A stretch of DNA of 64,000 nt, from positions 212,282-276,281 of the forward strand of contig NZ_JAERQK010000004.1 in the NCBI RefSeq assembly GCF_017912535.1, given 5' to 3'. Positions within the stretch are counted from its first letter, which is position 1. Each line of letters starts with the position of its first letter. Origin of the DNA: Motiliproteus sediminis. Its GTDB lineage: Bacteria; Pseudomonadota; Gammaproteobacteria; Pseudomonadales; Balneatricaceae. The notes beneath the pieces were generated by a model that searched no databases, was not told the DNA's origin, and saw nothing but the letters and a program-made list of their open reading frames with translations. Positions 43,984 through 53,140 of the stretch are shown in pieces. Position numbers and translations under genes: made by a program.

Positions 43984-44385
43984 ATGACCCCAAGTCGTCC
44001 TTATTTGATTCGTGCGCTCAACGAGTGGATCAATGATAACCACAGTACTCCCTATATCGTTGTCGATGCCGGAGTGCAGGGTGTGGAAGTGCCGCAGGAG
44101 TACGTCAGCGACGGCCAGATAGTGCTGAACGTGTCGATGAGCGCGGTAAAGGAGCTTGCCATTACCAATGATGCGGTGTCGTTCAGTGCGCGTTTTGGTG
44201 GTGTGCCGATGCAGGTGTATATCCCTATCGTTGCGGTGCTTGCGATCTACGCCAAGGAAACCGGCCAGGGGATGAGCTTTGGGCGTGAGCCCGGGGCACC
44301 AGAGCCGCCGACCCAGCCGCAACCGCCCAGGCAGAGTGACCAGAGCAAGAGCAAGGGGCGACCCTCGTTGAAGGTTGTGAAGTAA
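43984..44385 (+). CDS. sspB: ClpXP adaptor protein SspB
   Basis: A 133-residue protein. The N-terminal domain (about 1-110) binds the ssrA tag and nascent chains; YLIRALNEWINDNHSTPYI is typical. A flexible proline- and glutamine-rich linker follows, and the last residues GRPSLKVVK are the ClpX-docking tail (E. coli ends GRPALRVVK). It delivers tagged proteins to ClpXP. The ATG at 43984 has GGAAAG close upstream; GTG 43978 is an alternative. The protein is cytosolic. Confidence 0.95.
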   Translation: MTPSRPYLIRALNEWINDNHSTPYIVVDAGVQGVEVPQEYVSDGQIVLNVSMSAVKELAITNDAVSFSARFGGVPMQVYIPIVAVLAIYAKETGQGMSFGREPGAPEPPTQPQPPRQSDQSKSKGRPSLKVVK

Positions 44386-44391
44386 TCAAAA

Positions 44392-44431
44392 GGACATAAA
44401 AAACGGCGCAGGGCGCCGTTTTTTTATGTCC
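44392..44431. terminator. bidirectional terminator sspB / dolP
   Basis: GGACATAAAAAACGGCGC (44392-44409) pairs with the segment 44413-44431 (GCGCCG, seven T, ATGTCC) around a 3-base loop. A-run and T-run on the two sides serve both directions. It lies 6 bases after the sspB stop and 11 after the dolP stop on the other strand. Confidence 0.93.
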
Positions 44432-44442
44432 TGAAGAGGCGG

Positions 44443-45009
44443 TTAGTCGACGTATTCAAACATCTTCACCACTTTTTGTACCCCGCTGGTGCCGCGCGCC
44501 ACTGCTACCGCATGGTCCGCGTCGATGCGGCGCACCAGTCCCAGCAGGTAGACGACGCCGTTCTCGGTCACCACCTTGATGCTGCCCGAGTCGAGGTTCT
44601 TCTCTGCCAGCATCTTGGTCTTGAGCTTGGTGGTCAGCCAAGCGTCATTGGTACGAACGATCGCAGAGGTTGGGCCCGAGACGGTCAGTTCATTATGCAC
44701 CACGCGCACCTTGCGCACCTCGCGCACGGTTTTCTCTGCCAGTTGGCGAGCCTGTTCGGTGGCCACCTGTCCGGCCAGCAGCACCACGCCGTTGTAACTG
44801 ACCACGCTCAGGTGTGCGTTTTTGAGTTGTTCGCTGACCTTGTTGAGATTTACCAGCGACTTGGTTTCAATGATCTCGTCGTCGATAAAGCTGCCGGTGG
44901 TGCGGCTGGTGGGGTTCTCTTCGATCGGGCTTTCCGAGGTTGCGTCAATGACAGTGGCGCAGCCGCCCAGCAGCAGGGAGAGGCTCAGGGTCAGTACGGG
45001 TAGCTTCAT
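44443..45009 (-). CDS. dolP: BON-domain lipoprotein DolP (YraP)
   Basis: A 188-residue outer-membrane lipoprotein with lipobox cysteine C17 (LLGGC). Two BON domains follow, at about 48-110 (VNLNKVSEQLKNAHLSVVSY... GQVATEQARQLAEKTV) and 118-186 (DAWLTTKLKTKML... VVYLLGLV). DolP supports outer-membrane integrity and amidase activation at the septum. The gene order dolP-diaA-yraN-lpoA matches E. coli. Its ATG overlaps the diaA stop by one base. Confidence 0.92.
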   Translation of the reverse strand: MKLPVLTLSLSLLLGGCATVIDATSESPIEENPTSRTTGSFIDDEIIETKSLVNLNKVSEQLKNAHLSVVSYNGVVLLAGQVATEQARQLAEKTVREVRKVRVVHNELTVSGPTSAIVRTNDAWLTTKLKTKMLAEKNLDSGSIKVVTENGVVYLLGLVRRIDADHAVAVARGTSGVQKVVKMFEYVD

Positions 45010-45599
45010 TATTCCATTCCACCAAAAAGTTGAAATTCGACCAGGTCGCAGAGGCAGTGAATGATCAGCAGATGACTTTCATTGACCATCGCGGCTGCGT
45101 CTGACGGAATCCTGATCTCGATATCGTCCGGCTGTAAAAGTGCGGTGAGGTCGTCTTGGTCGCCGGTTAACGCCACCACCACCATCTCGCGATCATGGGC
45201 GGCTTGTACCGCCTGAATCAGGCTGGCAGAGCGTCCGTTGGATGACAGCACCAGCAGCACGTCGCCGGGCTGGCCGAGAGCCCGTATCTGCTTGGAGTAG
45301 ATATCGCCAAAGTGGCTGTCGGCGGCGATGGCTGTAAGGCTGGCACTGTCGGCGCTGAGTGCCATTGCCGGAAGCCCCGGGCGTTCATGCTGGTAGCGAT
45401 TGATCAGCAAGGCGCTGCAGTACTGTGCCAGCGCGCCGGAGGGGCCGTTGCCGCAAGTGAGGATTTTGTTTTCGCTGATCAGGCTGTGAAACAGCTGCTG
45501 CGCCGCCAGTTCGATCTGCGGCGCATACTCCTCAATCACGTGGGCCTTGAGATCCAGGCTGGTGTGAAAGTGCTCAATCAGTCGTTGTTGCAGGTCCAT
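45009..45599 (-). CDS. diaA: DnaA initiator-associating protein DiaA (SIS domain)
   Basis: A 196-residue SIS-fold protein related to phosphoheptose isomerase GmhA. Conserved parts are KILTCGNGPSGALAQYCSALL, DVLLVLSSNGRSASLIQAV and HLLIIHCLCDLVE. In E. coli DiaA tetramers bind DnaA and time initiation. The position in dolP-diaA-yraN-lpoA favours DiaA over a heptose enzyme, but isomerase activity cannot be excluded. The protein is cytosolic. Confidence 0.88.
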   Translation of the reverse strand: MDLQQRLIEHFHTSLDLKAHVIEEYAPQIELAAQQLFHSLISENKILTCGNGPSGALAQYCSALLINRYQHERPGLPAMALSADSASLTAIAADSHFGDIYSKQIRALGQPGDVLLVLSSNGRSASLIQAVQAAHDREMVVVALTGDQDDLTALLQPDDIEIRIPSDAAAMVNESHLLIIHCLCDLVEFQLFGGME

Positions 45600-45611
45600 G
45601 CACGGTCTCGT

Positions 45612-45959
45612 TCAGCTGTCGATGGCGTTCTTTATCCAGACCCAGTCTGCGGCGCCGTCACAAGCCAAGACATCAAAGCGGCAGGGTGGGTTCCGCCGTC
45701 CGGCATGTTTTTGCAGATAATGCTCGGCAGTTGCGACCAAGCGCTGCTGTTTGCGATAGTCCACGCTTTCTGCGGCGCTGGCGAATCCGCGGGAGCGGCG
45801 AAAGCGGACCTCGACAAATACCAGGGTGTTCTGGTCGCGCATGATAAGGTCGATCTCACCGCGAGGGCAAAAATAATTGCGTTCCACCGGGGTCAGGCCG
45901 GCGGCGATCAGATAAGCCTCGGCGAGCTGCTCCTGCTGCTGTCCCTTACTGCGGCTCAT
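45612..45959 (-). CDS. yraN: YraN family (UPF0102) endonuclease-like protein
   Basis: A 115-residue protein with the restriction-endonuclease-like core: RGEIDLIMRD and LVFVEVRFRRS give the acidic ligands; the usual lysine of ExK is arginine here. A QQRLVATAEHYLQ helix follows. Its function is unproven. Its ATG at 45959 overlaps the lpoA stop (ATGA), coupling the two. The protein is cytosolic. Confidence 0.9.
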   Translation of the reverse strand: MSRSKGQQQEQLAEAYLIAAGLTPVERNYFCPRGEIDLIMRDQNTLVFVEVRFRRSRGFASAAESVDYRKQQRLVATAEHYLQKHAGRRNPPCRFDVLACDGAADWVWIKNAIDS

Positions 45960-47785
45960 TGTCCGCTCTGTTTGCGCACGCGGCCGTTACGAAAAGTCGC
46001 CCACTCCAGCGAGCGCAGAACTTCGCCGTTGGCATCGACTTGCAGGTCGCCGCTGAGGCCACTGAGGTGGGTGCCCGGCAGGCTCTGCAGTTGGGTCAGG
46101 TAGGGGGCGAGCCGATAGGCATCGGCGCCGAGCGCGTAGAGGCGCCCAAAGCGGCTGCTCGAGTCCTTGCGTTGCCGCTCGATATCAGCGCGCAGGGGCA
46201 GGTCGTCGTCAAGCACCCAGGGGATGTCGCTGAACAGAACGCCGTCCAGATCGCGGTCTCGCTCGGGATTGGGCTGGCCGCTATAGACGTGCGAGGTGGC
46301 GTACACCGGCAGGTCGCCAGCGAAGTGGAACGCCAGGGTCGGTTTGATTTGGCGGGCATCTTTGTTGAGCGCGGCCAGAAACAGAAAATCGACATCCTGA
46401 CGCCGGCGGGTGTCGAACTCGATCTTTTCGCCCAGCAGTTGGCGCAGTTGATCGGCCCGCAGCTCGCTTTGATCCACCGCCAGCAAGCGGCTGATGCGGG
46501 TTGAGTAGTCGCTGTCGCCGGTAAAGCGTTCGCTGTCGGCGACGATGCCGCCGAGGCTTTGCCACTCGTTGCGGAAGGTACGCAGAATACGGTCGCCCCA
46601 GTTTGTGGTCGGGGTCAGGGTGAGGGCGATGCGGTGACCGTCCTGCCAGGCCTGGCGGGCGGCCTGGCGTGCTTCGTCTTCGCCGCGCAAGCCAAACTGG
46701 TAAAGATCGGCGGCGATGCTGTTGTGGTCGACATAGTTCATCCCCAGCGTGGTGATGCCCAGCAGCGGTTTGTCGGCCAGTTGGTTGAGCTGGTCTTTAT
46801 CCAGCGGACCGACAATGAGGTCGATGCCGCGCAGCTCTGCCTGCAGATAGAAGGTGCCCAGGTTGTCGATCTGTTCGCTGTCGAAAAAGCTGATTAGCGG
46901 GGCCGAGCGCCCCCGTTGCCGGGCGCGATAATGGGCGGCCATGAACCCCTCTATCAGTGCGCGTGCCGGCTCGGCCAGTTTGCCGCTCTGGGGCAGGAGT
47001 ACGCCGATATGGCGCGGCGGTTCTGCTTGCAGTTCGCGCAGCGGGGCCAGCGGCTGCGGCAGGTGGCTGGCCGCGGGGTGCAGGCTCCAGAGGCTATGCC
47101 ACTCGTTCAGCTGCTCGCTGGTCTCGAGAATGTCGGCGTCCGGGCGCCGCATCAGTTCGCTTAGCTCCAGCCAGCCCTGGGTCAGATAGTCGTTTTGCTG
47201 GCCCAGCAGCTCGTCGATGGTGCTGTCGTCCAATCGCAAAAGCTGCTGCCAGATGTGATCGGACAGCGCTTGTTGCTGATCGTCGCTAACCTGCTTGCTT
47301 TGTTGGATCAGGGCCAGGGTTGAGGCTTTGATGTCGCCCAGCTGATTGAGGCCTGCCGCGCGTAATTCGGCCAGGCGGGCCTGATCCGTGCTGGTGAGCA
47401 GCTCCGGCGACTGGATTCGTTCGAGCCAGTCGAGGGCTGCTGCCGGTTGTTGGTTGGCACTGCTGAGCTCGCCCTGCAGCAACCACAGCAGTTGTTGCTG
47501 GGCATCGCTCAGCAGTAGCGGGTTTATCTGGCGGAGCAGCGCTTCGGCCCGATCCTGCCGCTCTTCAGCGATAAGACGCTTGGCAGCCTCTAAGGTATAC
47601 TGCGCCCTTGCCAGCGGCGGAGCGGTCTCCGCCTGCAGTAGCAGTTGTTCGATTTCGCTCAGCTCACGGCCGCTGCCGGCGTCTGTCGCGGTATCGGTCG
47701 GCGGCCGCTCCGGCCCGGGGGCGCAGCCGATCAGCAGACTGCTGAGCAGGGCCAGGGTGATAACAATTCGCGTGTTTTTAATCAT
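45956..47785 (-). CDS. lpoA: penicillin-binding protein activator LpoA (LppC)
   Basis: A 609-residue outer-membrane lipoprotein with lipobox cysteine C21 (LLIGC). An N-terminal helical TPR-like region (about 40-270) precedes a periplasmic-binding-protein-like domain (about 290-600) with HIGVLLPQSGKLAEPARALIEG and GVLFSDIPWVLDDDLP. LpoA activates PBP1A from the outer membrane. The ATG at 47785 places the lipobox at the proper distance; upstream in-frame starts would push it inward. It is divergent from rsmI with 53 bases between. Confidence 0.92.
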   Translation of the reverse strand: MIKNTRIVITLALLSSLLIGCAPGPERPPTDTATDAGSGRELSEIEQLLLQAETAPPLARAQYTLEAAKRLIAEERQDRAEALLRQINPLLLSDAQQQLLWLLQGELSSANQQPAAALDWLERIQSPELLTSTDQARLAELRAAGLNQLGDIKASTLALIQQSKQVSDDQQQALSDHIWQQLLRLDDSTIDELLGQQNDYLTQGWLELSELMRRPDADILETSEQLNEWHSLWSLHPAASHLPQPLAPLRELQAEPPRHIGVLLPQSGKLAEPARALIEGFMAAHYRARQRGRSAPLISFFDSEQIDNLGTFYLQAELRGIDLIVGPLDKDQLNQLADKPLLGITTLGMNYVDHNSIAADLYQFGLRGEDEARQAARQAWQDGHRIALTLTPTTNWGDRILRTFRNEWQSLGGIVADSERFTGDSDYSTRISRLLAVDQSELRADQLRQLLGEKIEFDTRRRQDVDFLFLAALNKDARQIKPTLAFHFAGDLPVYATSHVYSGQPNPERDRDLDGVLFSDIPWVLDDDLPLRADIERQRKDSSSRFGRLYALGADAYRLAPYLTQLQSLPGTHLSGLSGDLQVDANGEVLRSLEWATFRNGRVRKQSGQ

Positions 47786-47838
47786 TAGACAGTGTCGGTG
47801 CGCCATGGTGGTGTGGTGACGGTCTCTCGCAGGGTGCC

Positions 47839-48681
47839 ATGTCAGAAGCAGCTCTATATATAGTCGCAACCCCGATTGGAAATCTCGGCGATATTACCGC
47901 CCGGGCGCTGGATGTTCTGCGCTCGGTGCAGCTGATCGCCGCGGAAGACACCCGCCACAGTGCGCGCTTGTTGCAGCACTTTGGTATTGAAACGCCGATG
48001 TGGGCGGTTCATGACCACAACGAACGCGGGCAGGCGGATAGAATACTACAGCGTTTGAAGGGGGGTGAAAACATCGCCCTGATCTCCGACGCCGGTACTC
48101 CGTTGATCTCTGATCCCGGCTTCTATCTGGTGCGCACGGTTAGAGAGGCCGGGCTCCGGGTGGTTCCCGTGCCGGGCTGTTGTGCGTTGGTCACGGCGCT
48201 CTGTGCCGCAGGGATCGCCACTGACCGTTTTCGCTTCGAGGGCTTTCTGCCAGCCAAGGTGCAAGCCCGGCTTCAGCGCCTGGAGTCGCTGGTGGCAGAC
48301 ACCGCGACGCTGGTTTTCTACGAGTCTCCTCACCGTATTCTCGATTCGCTGGCGGCTTTGCGTGATGTGTTCGGAGGAGAGCGTTACGTGGTGCTGGCGC
48401 GGGAGCTGACCAAGACCTTCGAGACCATCCATGGGGATTCGCTTGATCAGCTGATTCCTTGGGTGGAGCATGATGCCAATCAGCAGCGCGGTGAGTTTGT
48501 GTTGGTGGTGCAGGGTGCGGAAGCACCGGCGGCCGATGATTTGGATGGTGACGCGTTGCGGGTACTGGAGGTGCTGCTCGAAGAGTTATCGGTGAAGCAG
48601 GCGGCGGCGCTGGCCGCCAAGCTGACAGGGGTAAAGAAGAAGCTGCTGTATCAAGAAGCGCTGCGCCTGAAAGGCGAATAG
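47839..48681 (+). CDS. rsmI: 16S rRNA (cytidine(1402)-2'-O)-methyltransferase
   Basis: The product has 280 residues. RsmI methylates the ribose of C1402 in the 16S decoding centre. The tetrapyrrole-methylase-like fold is clear: ALYIVATPIGNLGDITARAL at the N-terminus, AEDTRHSARLLQHFGI, LISDAGTPLISDPGFYLV and VPVPGCCALVTAL. The C-terminal extension ends LLYQEALRLKGE. rnpB follows after its own promoter. The protein is cytosolic. Confidence 0.96.
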   Translation: MSEAALYIVATPIGNLGDITARALDVLRSVQLIAAEDTRHSARLLQHFGIETPMWAVHDHNERGQADRILQRLKGGENIALISDAGTPLISDPGFYLVRTVREAGLRVVPVPGCCALVTALCAAGIATDRFRFEGFLPAKVQARLQRLESLVADTATLVFYESPHRILDSLAALRDVFGGERYVVLARELTKTFETIHGDSLDQLIPWVEHDANQQRGEFVLVVQGAEAPAADDLDGDALRVLEVLLEELSVKQAAALAAKLTGVKKKLLYQEALRLKGE

Positions 48682-48686
48682 TCCGC

Positions 48687-48715
48687 TTGGCAAGGCGCGG
48701 GCTTGCGCGTACCAT
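48687..48715 (+). promoter_or_regulatory. sigma-70 promoter of rnpB
   Basis: TTGGCA (48687-48692) and TACCAT (48710-48715) are separated by 17 bases, and the predicted start coincides with the first base of the RNase P helix P1 at about 48724. Confidence 0.7.
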
Positions 48716-48723
48716 TGCCGCCC

Positions 48724-49074
<351 letters not shown>

Positions 49075-49206
49075 GACTTTTTCTGTCGATGGCGGTGGTC
49101 AATAGGCTGGCGCTATCGTTTATTTCGGATAAATTGATTTCCTCTTTGTTTTTGGTGCGCCGATACTGGGCTCATGCCGATCCGCATGACCGCAAGGAGG
49201 GCTCAG

Positions 49207-49413
49207 ATGGCGAAGACAATCAGTTTTGCGCTGCTCCATTTTACAGTCGCGTTTACCGTAGGTTACCTGATGACTGGCAGTGTGCTGGTCGGTGGAACCA
49301 TCGCCCTGGTGGAACCTGCGGTCAATACCCTGGCGTACTATTTTCACGAACGCTTCTGGAAGCGTCGCGAGCAGGCCGGTAAGGACGCTGATGCAGCGAC
49401 AATCTCCGTCTGA
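49207..49413 (+). CDS. DUF2061 family small membrane protein
   Basis: A 68-residue protein with two hydrophobic helices (about 6-22 and 27-44), AKTISFALLHFTVAFTVGYL and VGGTIALVEPAVNTLAYYFHERFW. It matches the DUF2061 family; function unknown. The ATG at 49207 has a strong AAGGAGG about 6 bases upstream, which supports it over the longer frame from 49174. It stands alone between rnpB and the mraZ control region. The protein sits in the inner membrane. Confidence 0.8.
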   Translation: MAKTISFALLHFTVAFTVGYLMTGSVLVGGTIALVEPAVNTLAYYFHERFWKRREQAGKDADAATISV

Positions 49414-49611
49414 ATGTTGATGGGGCGGGTTGCTGGGACTGCAGCCCGCTCAAAATATTCTCATGCGCCGTTCTCTCTGCGGCTCTCTTCGGCATCCCCT
49501 TTGCGGGTGCTAATTCGCTGTTTTCTGGATACCTCTTGCTGTTCATTCCTCATCTTTCTTCGGTGCTGCATGTGAGCGGCTAATGCGCTGGGTCATGATC
49601 CCCGTCGTTAG

Positions 49612-49696
49612 TGGCTCAGGGTGGGGAAAAGTGGTAGTTGGCTATGCCAAGTGTGCTATAGTGGCAAAAAGTGGGTAATTGTGGGTAATTTTGGCG
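49612..49696 (+). promoter_or_regulatory. mraZ promoter with phased MraZ-type boxes
   Basis: An extended -10 (TGCTATAGT, TATAGT at 49657-49662) drives mraZ. TGG boxes recur at exact 10-base steps: 49612, 49622 and 49632 upstream, then 49662, 49672, 49682 and 49692. The last four are TGGCA, TGGGT, TGGGT and TGGCG, with TGGGT-N5-TGGGT being the known MraZ operator type. The two missing positions (49642, 49652) are occupied by the core promoter. Confidence 0.75.
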
Positions 49697-49702
49697 GCAG
49701 CG

Positions 49703-50158
49703 ATGTTTAGGGGCGTAAATCCAATCAACCTCGACGCGAAGGGACGGATGGCAATACCCACCCGTTACCGGGAGCGTATTGCCGAGCGTTGCGAGGGGCA
49801 GATGGTCGCCACTATCGATACCGAAGCTCGCTGTCTGCTGCTTTATACCCTGCCTGAGTGGGAAGTAATTCAGGCCAAGATCGAAGCGCTGTCCAGTTTC
49901 AATGCGGAAACCCGCCGTATCCAGCGCCTGTTGATTGGTCACGCGACCGATCTTGAAATGGACGGCAGCGGGCGATTGCTGTTGCCGGCGCCGCTGCGCG
50001 ACTATGCGGAACTGGACAAGAAAGTGGTGCTGCTCGGACAGGGCAAAAAGTTTGAAATCTGGAGTGAGGCGCTGTGGACGCAGACTCGGGATGCCTACCT
50101 GCAAGAAGTTGAAGGCGGTGGGGTCATGCCGGAGGAGCTGCAGTCGCTGTCGCTATGA
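49703..50158 (+). CDS. mraZ: transcriptional regulator MraZ
   Basis: A 151-residue protein of two AbrB-like swapped-hairpin repeats: FRGVNPINLDAKGRMAIPTRYRE near the N-terminus and DLEMDGSGRLLLPAPLRDYAEL in the second half, each with the DxxGR signature. MraZ forms ring oligomers and represses the dcw operon. The ATG at 49703 directly follows the operator boxes; GGCGG is 5 bases before. rsmH starts 11 bases after its end. Confidence 0.96.
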   Translation: MFRGVNPINLDAKGRMAIPTRYRERIAERCEGQMVATIDTEARCLLLYTLPEWEVIQAKIEALSSFNAETRRIQRLLIGHATDLEMDGSGRLLLPAPLRDYAELDKKVVLLGQGKKFEIWSEALWTQTRDAYLQEVEGGGVMPEELQSLSL

Positions 50159-50169
50159 GGCAGTGATCA

Positions 50170-51105
50170 ATGAGTAACGAATTCAAGCATATTACGGTGT
50201 TGCTCGAGGAAGCGGTCACGCAACTGATCACTGACGCGGACGGTTTTTATATCGACGGTACCTTTGGTCGAGGTGGTCATAGCCGGTTGGTGCTGAGCCA
50301 GCTGGGTCCGAACGGTCGTCTGATGGGCATCGACAAAGACCCCGAGGCGATCAAGGTGGGGCGGCTGATAGAAGAAGGGGACAGCCGCTTTTCGATCGAG
50401 CACGGCTCTTTTGCCGTGCTCGATCGCTTTGTTGCCGAACGTGATTTGACCGGTCAAGTCGATGGCGTGCTGCTGGATCTGGGGGTCTCCTCTCCGCAGC
50501 TTGATGACGCTTCGCGCGGGTTCAGTTTTACCCAGGATGGTCCGCTGGATATGCGCATGAATCCGGATGCTGGCGAGAGTGCGGCGGAATGGATTGCGCG
50601 TGCAGATGAAAAAGAGATCGCCGATGTGTTGTACCAGTACGGCGAAGAGCGATTCTCCCGGCGGATGGCGCGCGCCATTGTGGCAGAGCGCGAGAAATCA
50701 CCCATTGTAACCACCGCCAGGCTGGCTTCCATTGTGGCGGCGGCAAACCCCAAATGGGAGAAAGGCAAGCATCCGGCGACGCGGGCGTTTCAGGGTATTC
50801 GAATTCACATCAATCGCGAGCTTGAAGATCTGGAAAGCTGTCTGCAGGCCGCACTGGAGGTGCTCAAGGTGGGTGGGCGGCTGGTGGTAATCAGCTTCCA
50901 TTCTCTGGAAGACCGCATCGTAAAACGCTTTATGCGGGATCAGGCGCGTGGCAAGCCGGTGCCGCCGGGGTTGCCGGTGACGCAGGATATGCTCGGGCTG
51001 CGCCTCAAGCTGGTGGGTAAGCCGGTCAAAGCGGGTGATGACGAAGTGACCTCCAATGTACGTGCGCGCAGCGCAATCATGCGCGTGGCGGAAAAGATTG
51101 CGTGA
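50170..51105 (+). CDS. rsmH: 16S rRNA (cytosine(1402)-N4)-methyltransferase RsmH (MraW)
   Basis: The product has 311 residues. RsmH methylates N4 of C1402, the same nucleotide modified by RsmI about 2 kb upstream. The SAM site shows [19 protein letters not shown] and [30 protein letters not shown] and [16 protein letters not shown] are typical. ftsL follows after 7 bases. The protein is cytosolic. Confidence 0.97.
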   Translation: MSNEFKHITVLLEEAVTQLITDADGFYIDGTFGRGGHSRLVLSQLGPNGRLMGIDKDPEAIKVGRLIEEGDSRFSIEHGSFAVLDRFVAERDLTGQVDGVLLDLGVSSPQLDDASRGFSFTQDGPLDMRMNPDAGESAAEWIARADEKEIADVLYQYGEERFSRRMARAIVAEREKSPIVTTARLASIVAAANPKWEKGKHPATRAFQGIRIHINRELEDLESCLQAALEVLKVGGRLVVISFHSLEDRIVKRFMRDQARGKPVPPGLPVTQDMLGLRLKLVGKPVKAGDDEVTSNVRARSAIMRVAEKIA

Positions 51106-51112
51106 GGGCGGG

Positions 51113-51442
51113 ATGGTAAAGCTGAATCTGGATCGACTGCGCAAGCTAAAGTTCGGGGTGATGCCCGAGCTTGGCGCGTGGTCGGTGCCGGCGGGTTCGG
51201 CGCTGTTCGTCATGGTTATTCTGTCGGCTCTGGCGGTGATCTATAACGCCTACCACTATCGCCTGTTGTTCAATGAGCACCAGCAGCAGTTGCAGCAGCG
51301 CGACGGCTTGCAGGTGGAGTGGGGGCAGTTGCTGCTGGAACAAAGTGCGCTGGCGGCACACAGCCGGATCGAGCGGGCGGTGACGCGCAAGCTGGATATG
51401 TACGTGCCGGCACCTCATGAAATCGTGGTGGTTAAGCCATGA
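51113..51442 (+). CDS. ftsL: cell division protein FtsL
   Basis: A 109-residue bitopic protein. A short basic cytosolic tail (about 1-22) precedes one membrane helix (about 25-45: PAGSALFVMVILSALAVIYN), then a periplasmic coiled coil rich in Leu, Gln and Glu. It forms the FtsQLB complex that activates FtsWI. The ATG at 51113 follows GGGCGGG closely. It overlaps ftsI by 4 bases. Confidence 0.9.
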   Translation: MVKLNLDRLRKLKFGVMPELGAWSVPAGSALFVMVILSALAVIYNAYHYRLLFNEHQQQLQQRDGLQVEWGQLLLEQSALAAHSRIERAVTRKLDMYVPAPHEIVVVKP

Positions 51443-53139
51443 GCGCCGCACCCTCTCTACCTTATACCTGGCGCTTGCGGCTGATTCTGGTGCTGCTGCT
51501 GGCGATGGCCGCTGTGGTTGTCAGCCGGATCGTGTATCTGCATCTGCTGGAGGATGAGTTTCTGCAGGGGCAGGGTGATGCGCGCAGTTTGCGGGTGGTG
51601 GAGATTCCTGCCCACCGCGGCATGATTCTGGATCGTCATGGTGAGCCGCTCGCAGTCAGTGCGCCGGTTGAAAGTCTGTGGCTCAATCCGCAGGAGTTCG
51701 ACGCCACTACCGAACAGCAGCGTCGTTTGGCACGGGCGCTGGACCTCCCCTTCGTGCGTTTCAAATCTCAGCTGGAGCGTAATGCGGACAAGCAGTTTCT
51801 TTATCTGCGTCGCCATATGACGCCGCAGGAGGCTGAGCGGGTGCTGGCGATGCGGCTGCCCGGGGTGTACAGCCAGAGCGAGTACAAGCGCTACTATCCG
51901 GCCGCCGAGGTGGCGACTCATCTGGTGGGCTTTACCAATCTTGATGGTAAAGGGCAGGAGGGTATGGAGCTCGCCTATGACGACTGGCTTCGCGGCGAGT
52001 CGGGTCGCAAGCGGGTGCTCAAGGATCGTCTGGGTCGCACTATCAAGGATATTCAGGCGATCAGCGATGCCCATCCGGGTAAGGATATCACCCTTAGCAT
52101 TGACCTGCGGTTGCAGTATCTGGCTTATCGCGAGCTCAAGGCCGCGGTGCAGCAGCATCGCGCCAAGTCCGGCTCATTGGTGGTGCTGGATGTGCGTAGC
52201 GGTGAGGTGCTGGCGATGGTGAACCAGCCTTCATACAACCCCAATGACCGCTCGACGCTGGAAGTGGCGCACCTGCGTAACCGGGCTACGACCGATACCT
52301 TTGAGCCGGGCTCTACGGTGAAACCGCTGACAGTCGCCGCGGCCATGGCAAGCGGTCGCTATAGCGCCAGCAGTGAGGTCAACACCAGTCCCGGCTATCT
52401 GCGCATTCGTAATGCCACCATTCGTGATCACCGTGATTACGGCGTGCTCGATCTGGCGCATATCATCAGCAAATCGAGCAACGTCGGCGCCAGCAAGTTG
52501 GCGCTGAGCCTCGAAGAGGACGCAGTGCGCAATCTGTTCTTCAACGCGGGTCTGGGGCAGGCGACCGGCACCGGTTTCCCCGGCGAGCGAGTCGGTACCC
52601 TGCCGCACTTTTCACCCAAGCGCACGGTCGAACGTGCGGCGATGTCTTACGGCTATGGTCTGGCGGTGACGCCGTTGCAGCTGGCGCAGGCGTATCTCCC
52701 CTTTGCAACCGGAGGACTTAAGCGCCCGTTATCGTTGCTGAAGGTAGAGGGGCCGGTAGCCGGTGAACGGATCATGCCGACGCGGGTGGCAGGCGATGTG
52801 CTGCGCATGATGGAGGGGGTCACCCTCAAAGGGGGAACCGGCACGCGCGCTCAGGTGCCGGCGTTCCGGGTTGCCGGCAAGACTGGTACCTCGCACAAGG
52901 TTGGCAGCAACGGTTACGAAGACGATCAGTACGTGGCGGTGTTCGCCGGCATTGCGCCGGTGGAGAACCCCCGCTTTGTGGCGGTGGTGATGATTGACGA
53001 GCCGCAGGGCGAAAAGTACTACGGCGGTGAAGTTGCTGCACCGGTATTTTCACGGGTGATGGCGGGCACACTGCGATTGATGAATGTGGCCCCGGACAAG
53101 ATGCCGGCGCCGCTGGAACAACAACTGGCCTGGAACTGA
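51439..53139 (+). CDS. ftsI: peptidoglycan D,D-transpeptidase FtsI (PBP3)
   Basis: A 566-residue septal transpeptidase. One membrane helix (about 12-34) anchors a periplasmic pedestal domain with RGMILDRHGEPLAVS, then the transpeptidase domain. Active-site motifs are S292-TVK, S346-SN and K481-TGT. FtsI crosslinks septal peptidoglycan with FtsW, which is encoded 5 kb downstream. It overlaps ftsL and precedes murE by one base. Confidence 0.97.
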   Translation: MSAAPSLPYTWRLRLILVLLLAMAAVVVSRIVYLHLLEDEFLQGQGDARSLRVVEIPAHRGMILDRHGEPLAVSAPVESLWLNPQEFDATTEQQRRLARALDLPFVRFKSQLERNADKQFLYLRRHMTPQEAERVLAMRLPGVYSQSEYKRYYPAAEVATHLVGFTNLDGKGQEGMELAYDDWLRGESGRKRVLKDRLGRTIKDIQAISDAHPGKDITLSIDLRLQYLAYRELKAAVQQHRAKSGSLVVLDVRSGEVLAMVNQPSYNPNDRSTLEVAHLRNRATTDTFEPGSTVKPLTVAAAMASGRYSASSEVNTSPGYLRIRNATIRDHRDYGVLDLAHIISKSSNVGASKLALSLEEDAVRNLFFNAGLGQATGTGFPGERVGTLPHFSPKRTVERAAMSYGYGLAVTPLQLAQAYLPFATGGLKRPLSLLKVEGPVAGERIMPTRVAGDVLRMMEGVTLKGGTGTRAQVPAFRVAGKTGTSHKVGSNGYEDDQYVAVFAGIAPVENPRFVAVVMIDEPQGEKYYGGEVAAPVFSRVMAGTLRLMNVAPDKMPAPLEQQLAWN

Positions 53140-53140
53140 G

